From positions 1 to 5,391 of the forward strand of contig USPP01000139.1 in NCBI GenBank assembly GCA_900556615.1: a stretch of 5,391 bases of DNA, given 5' to 3'. The notes under the pieces were generated by a model. The model made no database searches. It saw only the letters and a list, made by a program, of their open reading frames with translations, and was not told where the DNA came from. The DNA is from an uncultured Eubacteriales bacterium (lineage in GTDB: Bacteria > Bacillota > Clostridia > Oscillospirales > CAG-272). This document shows positions 1-5,391 of the stretch, in pieces (the first letter of the stretch is position 1; every line of letters starts with the position of its first letter). The position numbers and the translations under genes are program-made.

Positions 1-240
1 TCCGCCGTGAAATTTATCCGACCTGCCGTCGCCGCCGTTTCCCGCGATAAATTTATGGCGATATTTATATTTAAGAAGCGTATTATCGCCTTTCTCAATT
101 TGAAGGACAATATTGCCGCCGTTCCCTCCGTCACCGCCGTCAGGACCTCCGTGAGAAACATATTTTTCTCTGTGAAAAGAAACACAACCGTTTCCTCCGT
201 CACCGGCTTTCACATATACTTTTACATAATCGGTAATCAT
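1..240 (-). CDS. obg: Obg/CgtA family GTPase, N-terminal part (cut by window edge)
   Basis: Reading leftward from the ATG at 240-238 gives 80 residues with no stop before the window edge. The protein begins MITDYVKVYVKAGDGGNG and continues with the REKYV (about 24-28) and GGPDGGDGGNGG (31-42) motifs, then a second Gly-rich stretch near 67-72. This is the hallmark glycine-rich Obg fold that precedes the GTPase domain. The G1-G4 motifs and the C-terminal domain lie outside the window. Obg proteins are essential GTPases that bind the 50S subunit and act in late ribosome assembly and stress or (p)ppGpp signalling; that role is family knowledge. The start is supported by a GGTGA element 3 nt upstream of the ATG, matching the 3' part of the Shine-Dalgarno consensus. 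The gene lies 53 nt after the ligA stop on the same strand, with no terminator between them, so co-transcription with ligA is likely. The first 80 residues show nothing missing or broken. Confidence 0.93.
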   Translation of the reverse strand, partial: MITDYVKVYVKAGDGGNGCVSFHREKYVSHGGPDGGDGGNGGNIVLQIEKGDNTLLKYKYRHKFIAGNGGDGRSDKFHGG

Positions 241-293
241 TTTTCACCATTCCCCCGTCAGGGGCTTTCCTCTTTGATAGATAGTAATCCGCA

Positions 294-2276
<1,983 letters not shown>

Positions 2277-2288
2277 TTATTGTTACAA

Positions 2289-2317
2289 GTAATAAATCTT
2301 ATTATGTTGACATTCAA
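2289..2317 (-). promoter_or_regulatory. Candidate SigA promoter for ligA-obg
   Basis: On the minus strand there is a -35-like TTGAAT (plus-strand 2312-2317), a 17-nt spacer, and a -10-like TATTAC (plus-strand 2289-2294). Each hexamer matches consensus at only 4 of 6 positions. Transcription would start near 2282, giving a leader of about 18 nt before the ligA ATG, which would still include the AAAGGA ribosome binding site. It is the best spaced pair found in the 113-nt gap on this strand, but it is weak. It abuts the -35 box of the strong rightward promoter, so the two polymerases would compete. Confidence 0.35.
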
Positions 2318-2335
2318 ACAAATTACTGTTATAAT
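2307..2335 (+). promoter_or_regulatory. Consensus SigA promoter with extended -10 for the DUF3006-sorE operon
   Basis: An exact TTGACA (2307-2312) is followed by a 17-nt spacer and an exact TATAAT (2330-2335). A TG at 2327-2328, one base before the -10 box, makes it an extended -10 as well. All twelve hexamer positions match the vegetative sigma factor consensus at the ideal spacing. Transcription should start near 2342, leaving about 36 nt of leader before the proposed AUU start at 2378. Such a strong core promoter in front of a carbohydrate-type operon suggests that control comes from repression, and there are inverted repeats over the -10 box. Confidence 0.85.
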
Positions 2336-2353
2336 AATAACATAGATTGTTAT
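2327..2353. promoter_or_regulatory. Possible operator: alternating TGTTAT / ATAACA hexamers
   Basis: Three perfect hexamers alternate in orientation: TGTTAT (2327-2332), 4 nt, ATAACA (2337-2342), 5 nt, TGTTAT (2348-2353). Each neighbouring pair is an inverted repeat. The array covers the -10 box and the predicted transcription start of the rightward promoter, the classic position for a repressor site. The likely start near 2342 lies inside the second dyad, so an RNA hairpin is less likely than a DNA operator. The sequence is very AT-rich, so chance dyads are a real alternative, and I do not recognise the binding protein. Confidence 0.4.
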
Positions 2354-2364
2354 ATTTTTCAAGC

Positions 2365-2371
2365 GAGGTGA
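2365..2371 (+). promoter_or_regulatory. Ribosome binding site deciding an AUU start
   Basis: GAGGTGA at 2365-2371 matches the Shine-Dalgarno consensus over seven bases. It lies 6 nt before the ATT at 2378, which is ideal spacing. An ATG at 2371 overlaps the end of this element, leaving no usable spacing, and it opens a frame of only 19 codons. The site therefore favours initiation at AUU 2378, in the frame of the conserved small protein. Confidence 0.65.
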
Positions 2372-2377
2372 TGAAAT

Positions 2378-2593
2378 ATTATCATTACAATCGACCGAAT
2401 CGAGGAAGAATATGCAATTTGCATAGATGAAAATGAATTTACATTCCGTCTTCCCGTCAATTATTTCGAGTGCAGCCTCCATGAAGGAGACGTATTTGAT
2501 ATTTCGCTTCGTCCTATGCCGGAGAAAAAACAATCAAAAACCGATGAGATAGTCAGTCTGCTTGACAGACTGAAGAAAAAAGGAGAGAAATAG
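2378..2593 (+). CDS. Small DUF3006-type protein, probable AUU start
   Basis: The frame from 2378 to the TAG at 2591-2593 encodes 71 residues, MIITIDRIEEEYAICIDENE at the start if AUU is read as Met. The IDRIEEEYAICIDE opening, LPVNYFE (24-30), the EGDVFDISL stretch (36-44) and the charged Lys-rich tail fit the small DUF3006 family (usually about 65-90 aa), whose members typically begin with a short strand then DR.E.dyAv. The molecular function of this family is not established. The protein has no signal peptide or membrane segment and is probably cytoplasmic. An in-frame TGA lies at 2372-2374 and there is no ATG, GTG or TTG before codon 47, so the full domain needs an AUU (or AUC) start. The alternative is a one-base sequence error: dropping one T near 2378-2380 would give an ATG-started MKYIITIDRIEE. 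The gene is the first of the operon and ends 2 nt before the sorE-like ATG, suggesting coupled translation. Confidence 0.72.
   Translation: MIITIDRIEEEYAICIDENEFTFRLPVNYFECSLHEGDVFDISLRPMPEKKQSKTDEIVSLLDRLKKKGEK
2553..2573 (+). repeat. Perfect 8-bp hairpin just upstream of the sorE ribosome binding site
   Basis: TCAGTCTG (2553-2560), loop CTTGA, CAGACTGA (2566-2573). The arms are exact reverse complements and the structure ends 7 nt before the AGGAGAG of the next gene. It lies in the last codons of the DUF3006-type gene, in the segment encoding SLLDRL. It has no U-run after it, so it is not an intrinsic terminator. It could shape translation of, or mRNA stability around, the downstream dehydrogenase. 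Being inside coding sequence, it may also be fortuitous. Confidence 0.5.
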
Positions 2594-2595
2594 CA

Positions 2596-3858
2596 ATGAA
2601 AACAAAAGCGGTTAGAATCTACGGTGCAAATGATATAAGGCTTGAGGAATTTGAGCTGCCCGCAATAAAAGAGGATGAAATTCTTGCTGAAGTAATATCA
2701 GACAGCGTTTGCATGTCAACGCACAAAGCTGTCCTTCAGGGACCGGCTCATAAACGGGTACCGGAAGACGTAGCAGTCAATCCAACCATAATCGGTCATG
2801 AATTCTGCGGCATTATACGCGAGGTTGGGCAGAAATGGAAAGATAAGTATAAGCCCGGAGATAAATTCGCAATCCAACCGGCCATGAATTACAAGGGCTC
2901 CCTTTACGCACCGGGATATTCTTATCGCTGGATCGGCGGAAACTCACAATTTGTAGTGATTCCTCACGAGGTAATGGAATGCGACTGCCTTCTTCACTAT
3001 GATAATGACGTTTACTTTTACGGTTCCCTTGCAGAGCCGGTCTCCTGCATAGTAGGAGGATATCATTGCAACTATCATGCCACTCCCGGTGTTTATGTAC
3101 ATAATATGGGCATTGTAGAAGGCGGTAATACAATTCTTATGGCTGCCGCAGGTCCTATGGGGCTTGAAGCAATCGATTATGCCTTACACTGTGACAGAAA
3201 ACCGTCGCTTCTCGTCGTAACCGATATTGATACCTCACGTCTTAACAGAGCCGCGTCAATTCATACTGTTGACGAGGCAGCGGCCAATGGAGTGAAGCTT
3301 GTGTATGTCAATACAAATGAAGTAGAAAACGCACATGATTACCTTATGCAGCTTTCGGGTGGAAAAGGATTTGACGATGCGTTTGTTTATGCACCGGTAA
3401 AACCGGTAGTGGAGCTTGCTGACGGCGTTCTTGCAAAAGACGGTTGTCTTAATTTCTTTGCCGGTCCTACAAACAGTGAGTTCTCTGCTCTTTTCAATTT
3501 CTATAATGTTCACTATAATTTCACTCATGTTTGCGGAAACTCGGGCGGCAATACCGATGATATGATTGAATCCCTTGATATGATGAGCAAAGGAAAGCTC
3601 AACCCTGCGGCGATGATCACGCATATCGGAGGTCTCGATGCAGTCATTGATACCGTTATCAATCTTCCCAAAATTCCCGGAGGGAAAAAGCTTATATATA
3701 ATCATATTTCCATGCCTCTCACTGCCCTTTCCGATCTTGCGGAGAAGGGGAAAGAAGATCCGATGTATGCCAAGCTTGCCGAAATCGTTGCCTCCAATAA
3801 CGGTCTTTGGTCAGGGGAAGCGGAAAAATATCTTCTTGCACATGCCAAAGCTATATAA
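2596..3858 (+). CDS. sorE: L-sorbose-1-phosphate reductase-like zinc-dependent alcohol dehydrogenase
   Basis: This 420-aa MDR protein closely follows the Klebsiella SorE pattern as I recall it (KAVRIYGANDIRLEEFELP near the start, YNVHY around 303-307, GGNTDDM at 317-323, PGGKKLIY at 361-368, YLLAHAKAI at the end). SorE reduces L-sorbose 1-phosphate to D-glucitol 6-phosphate with NAD(P)H. Predicted catalytic zinc ligands are C39, H68/E69 (GHEFCG) and E147 (LAEPVSC). The Rossmann loop is AAAGPMG (183-189), with Ala where the first Gly usually sits. D210/D212 after the second strand suggest NAD(H) preference (inference). The four-cysteine structural zinc lobe of classical alcohol dehydrogenases is absent around 90-115. 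The start has AGGAGAG 8 nt upstream and lies 2 nt after the preceding stop. An SDR for the next step follows downstream. Another sugar-phosphate substrate remains possible. Confidence 0.87.
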   Translation: MKTKAVRIYGANDIRLEEFELPAIKEDEILAEVISDSVCMSTHKAVLQGPAHKRVPEDVAVNPTIIGHEFCGIIREVGQKWKDKYKPGDKFAIQPAMNYKGSLYAPGYSYRWIGGNSQFVVIPHEVMECDCLLHYDNDVYFYGSLAEPVSCIVGGYHCNYHATPGVYVHNMGIVEGGNTILMAAAGPMGLEAIDYALHCDRKPSLLVVTDIDTSRLNRAASIHTVDEAAANGVKLVYVNTNEVENAHDYLMQLSGGKGFDDAFVYAPVKPVVELADGVLAKDGCLNFFAGPTNSEFSALFNFYNVHYNFTHVCGNSGGNTDDMIESLDMMSKGKLNPAAMITHIGGLDAVIDTVINLPKIPGGKKLIYNHISMPLTALSDLAEKGKEDPMYAKLAEIVASNNGLWSGEAEKYLLAHAKAI

Positions 3859-3898
3859 TTCCTCCGGATTATGTATGGAGAATTACGGAGTTCGTGGA

Positions 3899-3928
3899 CC
3901 TATAAGACCGCAATTGCTGTCTTATAGG
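3899..3928 (+). repeat. Perfect 10-bp intercistronic hairpin
   Basis: CCTATAAGAC (3899-3908) and GTCTTATAGG (3919-3928) are exact reverse complements around a 10-nt centre. The centre contains the palindrome GCAATTGC (3910-3917), allowing two more GC pairs above a C/T mismatch. It lies 40 nt after the sorE-like stop. The sequence after it (CTGCCTGCTTTGAT) has no U-run, so it is not a canonical intrinsic terminator. Likely roles are a 3' stabiliser for the upstream message, a processing site or a partial attenuator, but the sequence alone does not decide among them. Confidence 0.65.
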
Positions 3929-3938
3929 CTGCCTGCTT

Positions 3939-3947
3939 TGATATACT
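3939..3947 (+). promoter_or_regulatory. Candidate internal extended -10 promoter
   Basis: TGATATACT contains TATACT (3942-3947, 5 of 6 to consensus) preceded by TG plus one base, an extended -10. No good -35 sits at the right distance; position 3919-3924 is GTCTTA, inside the hairpin arm. Transcription from here would start near 3954 and give the SDR gene its own leader including the next hairpin. This is weak evidence, since AT-rich gaps often hold such matches. Confidence 0.28.
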
Positions 3948-3962
3948 GAAAATGCATATTCT

Positions 3963-3988
3963 GCTATTTTCTCGAATTACAAAATAGC
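3963..3988 (+). repeat. Perfect 8-bp hairpin abutting the SDR ribosome binding site
   Basis: GCTATTTT (3963-3970), a 10-nt loop, and AAAATAGC (3981-3988) are exact reverse complements. The structure ends 1 nt before the AAAGGA Shine-Dalgarno at 3990-3995, which lies 10 nt before the ATG at 4006. The stem does not occlude the Shine-Dalgarno but sits directly against it. It could influence ribosome loading or decay of the downstream cistron. There is no U-run after it, so it is not a terminator. Confidence 0.55.
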
Positions 3989-4005
3989 GAAAGGATTTAC
4001 TTAAT

Positions 4006-5223
4006 ATGGAATTTACAATTGAAAGACTTAGCCGTGCCGCTCAGATTGCGCCTGTTTTACGTATGCTCTTGCTCAACGACGGTAAAACTACTGTAAAGCT
4101 TCTTCGATGTGAAAAATCACTGACAGCAGGAATGAATATTCCGCGTCCTTCATCGGAATACGAGAACGTTCTCGGTAAAAATACCCTTGTTCTCAAAGAA
4201 AATATCACCGATGACGAAATGATTGCCTTATATAACACCTTTAAAAACGAAAATGGCATTCCATCGATAATTTATGCTCCCGATGCCGGTATTTTCACTT
4301 GTGGACAATCCCCTTCCGAAGCGGATTATGTCGGAGAAGTTTACTGCGAAGCAGTAGCTTCCGACGAAGGACAAATCACGGCATTCTCTGAGACACCGAG
4401 TTTTGAAACTAAACAAGGACGTCTTTCCGGAAAGGTTGCGATTGTCACCGGAGGAGCGCAGGGATTCGGTAAAGGAATTGCTGAAGCATTAAGCAACGAA
4501 GGTGCTTATGTCGTTATTGCAGATATGAATTATGACGGCGCGAAAGCTACCGCTTCAGAATTTCCAAATTCAATTGCGGTAAAAGCAAATGTTTCTGACG
4601 AGGCTTCAGTAGAGGAAATGATTCGTGAAACAGTTCTTAATTACGGGGGACTCGATATTTTTGTAAATAATGCAGGAATTGTCCGTGCCGGAAGTCTTGA
4701 GGAAATGACAAAATCAAACTTTGAACTTGTTACCGCAGTAAACTACACAGCGTATTTCCTCTGCGTAAAATATGCTTCGGCAGTAATGAAAATACAGCAC
4801 AGAACGGCTCCCGATAAAATGTTCGATATAATCGAGATCAACTCCAAGTCAGGTCTTTCGGGAAGCAATAAGAATTTTGCGTATGCAGGAAGTAAGTTTG
4901 GCGGTATCGGTCTTACTCAAAGCTTCGCTATGGAGCTTGCTCCCTATAATATCAAGGTTAATGCCGTTTGCCCCGGCAACTTTCTTGAAGGACCTCTTTG
5001 GACAGATCCGGAAAAAGGTTTGCTCGTGCAGTATCTGAAAGCCGGTAAGGTGCCCGGAGCTAAAACGACCGCTGACGTCCTTAAATTCTATGAGAGCAAG
5101 GTTCCTCTTGGAAGAGGATGCCGCACAATAGATGTTGCCCGAGCAATTTTCTATATTTGCGAACAGGATTATGAAACCGGTCAAGCCATCCCCGTAACCG
5201 GCGGTCAGGAAATGCTCAAATAA
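4006..5223 (+). CDS. srlD: Sorbitol-6-phosphate 2-dehydrogenase-like SDR with an N-terminal extension
   Basis: This 405-aa protein has a classical SDR domain from about 139 to 405: TGGAQGFGKG (148-157), D173 ending the second strand (suggests NAD), NNAG (221-224), N246, S280 in INSKSG, and Y293-x3-K297, with the expected 13-residue Ser-Tyr spacing. The segments INSKSG, KFGGIGLTQS (297-306), PGNFLEGP (323-330), KVPLGRGC (365-372) and TGQAIPVTGGQEM (391-403) match my recollection of SrlD/GutD/SorD, which oxidise D-glucitol 6-phosphate to D-fructose 6-phosphate. Those enzymes have only about 260-270 residues. The extra residues 1-138 include PSIIYAPDAGIFTCGQSPSEAD (86-107) and resemble the linker before the SDR part of class II aldolase-SDR fusions (RhaE/RhaW or YuxG type). 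No aldolase active site remains. The start is supported by AAAGGA 10 nt upstream and by an in-frame TAG at 3985-3987. It follows the sorE-like gene by 147 nt, so the pair likely forms a two-step route. Confidence 0.85.
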   Translation: MEFTIERLSRAAQIAPVLRMLLLNDGKTTVKLLRCEKSLTAGMNIPRPSSEYENVLGKNTLVLKENITDDEMIALYNTFKNENGIPSIIYAPDAGIFTCGQSPSEADYVGEVYCEAVASDEGQITAFSETPSFETKQGRLSGKVAIVTGGAQGFGKGIAEALSNEGAYVVIADMNYDGAKATASEFPNSIAVKANVSDEASVEEMIRETVLNYGGLDIFVNNAGIVRAGSLEEMTKSNFELVTAVNYTAYFLCVKYASAVMKIQHRTAPDKMFDIIEINSKSGLSGSNKNFAYAGSKFGGIGLTQSFAMELAPYNIKVNAVCPGNFLEGPLWTDPEKGLLVQYLKAGKVPGAKTTADVLKFYESKVPLGRGCRTIDVARAIFYICEQDYETGQAIPVTGGQEMLK

Positions 5224-5264
5224 GATATTATGACTGCAAGCAGTACAATGTCGCAAAAAGTCAA

Positions 5265-5287
5265 AGCTACCGGTTTAACCGGCGGCT
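5265..5287 (+). repeat. Short GC-rich hairpin after the SDR gene
   Basis: CCGG (5270-5273) and CCGG (5279-5282) flank TTTAA. Outer pairs AGC (5265-5267) with GCT (5285-5287), plus a T-G wobble, extend the stem across one A/C mismatch. It lies about 42 nt after the SDR stop. No T-run follows (CGCAAGCTC), so it is not a standard terminator, though its place after the last recognised gene would suit a 3'-end structure. Confidence 0.35.
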
Positions 5288-5372
5288 CGCAAGCTCTTGA
5301 AAAGAACAATACAGATTACTCTTAAAACGACTACAGGAAATTGGGAAAATTTAGTACGCTTTTTTCATCAAC

Positions 5373-5391
5373 GGGCTGTTGCGTTAAGCAA
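5373..5391. mobile_element. Possible insertion-sequence terminal repeat at the window edge
   Basis: GGGCTGTTGCGTTAAGCAA reaches the last base. The GGGCTGTTGC opening resembles terminal inverted repeats I associate with several transposase families, and a coherent gene plan stops before it. The partner repeat, target duplication and transposase would all lie outside the window, so this rests on resemblance only. Confidence 0.22.

Larger units (their letters stand above)
5224..5391. other. 3' tail without a confident gene
   Basis: No RNA gene or intrinsic terminator is evident. A 31-codon frame from the ATG at 5230 to the TAA at 5323-5325 lacks a Shine-Dalgarno and resembles nothing I know. 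A second plus-strand frame stays open from 5279 to the window end but has no ATG; its first possible start is a TTG at 5297, also without a ribosome binding site. The run of T at 5360-5365 has no GC-rich stem before it. The operon may continue beyond the window or end through an unrecognised signal. Confidence 0.5.

Noticed and set aside
2329..2343. PerR/Fur-like box (TTATAAT then a poor second half)
   Set aside because: The left half matches exactly, but mostly because it contains the -10 box; the right half matches at only 4 of 7 positions. The AT-rich background makes this unconvincing.
2371..2430. 19-codon frame from the ATG at 2371
   Set aside because: Its ATG overlaps the Shine-Dalgarno, leaving no spacing, and the peptide has no recognisable features. 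It may be a decoy but is not annotated as a gene.
2813..3133. Minus-strand frame opposite the sorE-like gene
   Set aside because: The plus-strand protein shows conserved dehydrogenase motifs throughout; the antisense product has low-complexity basic composition and no domain.
3256..3705. Minus-strand frame of 149 codons opposite the sorE-like gene
   Set aside because: It is a coding shadow; the sense strand covers the Rossmann and C-terminal part of the dehydrogenase.
3871..3949. Short peptides of 18 and 24 codons in the gap between the two dehydrogenase genes, possible leader peptides
   Set aside because: Neither ATG has a Shine-Dalgarno, and there is no run of regulatory codons or terminator to make an attenuator.
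4849..5256. Minus-strand frame of 135 codons opposite the SDR
   Set aside because: It is antisense to the SDR catalytic motifs and has no start context or domain.
5230..5325. 31-codon frame after the SDR gene
   Set aside because: It has no ribosome binding site, no recognisable motif, and overlaps a hairpin. It is too weak to call as a gene.
5351..5370. T-run at 5360-5365 as an intrinsic terminator
   Set aside because: There is no GC-rich stem directly before it; only an AAAA/TTTT pairing is possible.

Overview
The window looks like a chromosomal segment of a low-to-moderate GC Gram-positive bacterium, most likely one of the Clostridia (Oscillospiraceae/Lachnospiraceae-like). The signs are an AT-rich intergenic region with a textbook SigA promoter, strong purine-rich ribosome binding sites, and a DUF3006 protein of a type I associate with Firmicutes. 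The placement rests on style and recalled family resemblance, not on a search.

Left part (1-2264, minus strand): a housekeeping pair. ligA (NAD-dependent DNA ligase, complete, 656 aa) is followed 53 nt downstream by obg, the Obg/CgtA ribosome-assembly GTPase. Only the first 80 residues of obg, the glycine-rich Obg fold, lie inside the window.

Middle (2265-2377): a compact divergent control region. Rightward there is an exact TTGACA-N17-TATAAT promoter with an extended TGn -10, overlapped by an alternating series of TGTTAT/ATAACA hexamers that could be an operator. A weaker candidate promoter for ligA points left and abuts it.

Right part (2378-5223, plus strand): a probable three-gene operon. 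The first gene is a 71-aa DUF3006-type protein with no ATG, GTG or TTG start able to include its conserved N-terminus; the only start with good Shine-Dalgarno spacing is an AUU. Next, 2 nt downstream, is an L-sorbose-1-phosphate reductase-like zinc dehydrogenase (SorE type). After a 147-nt gap with two perfect hairpins comes a sorbitol-6-phosphate 2-dehydrogenase-like SDR (SrlD/SorD type) that carries an unusual N-terminal extension of about 138 aa. The two dehydrogenases fit one route: L-sorbose 1-phosphate to D-glucitol 6-phosphate to D-fructose 6-phosphate. No transporter or sugar-operon regulator is visible here.

Tail (5224-5391): no confident gene. It holds a small CCGG hairpin and, at the very edge, a 19-bp sequence that resembles an insertion-sequence end. 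The most notable points are the AUU-started small gene, the SDR with an apparent aldolase-fusion remnant, and the perfect hairpins placed just upstream of the ribosome binding sites of both dehydrogenase genes.
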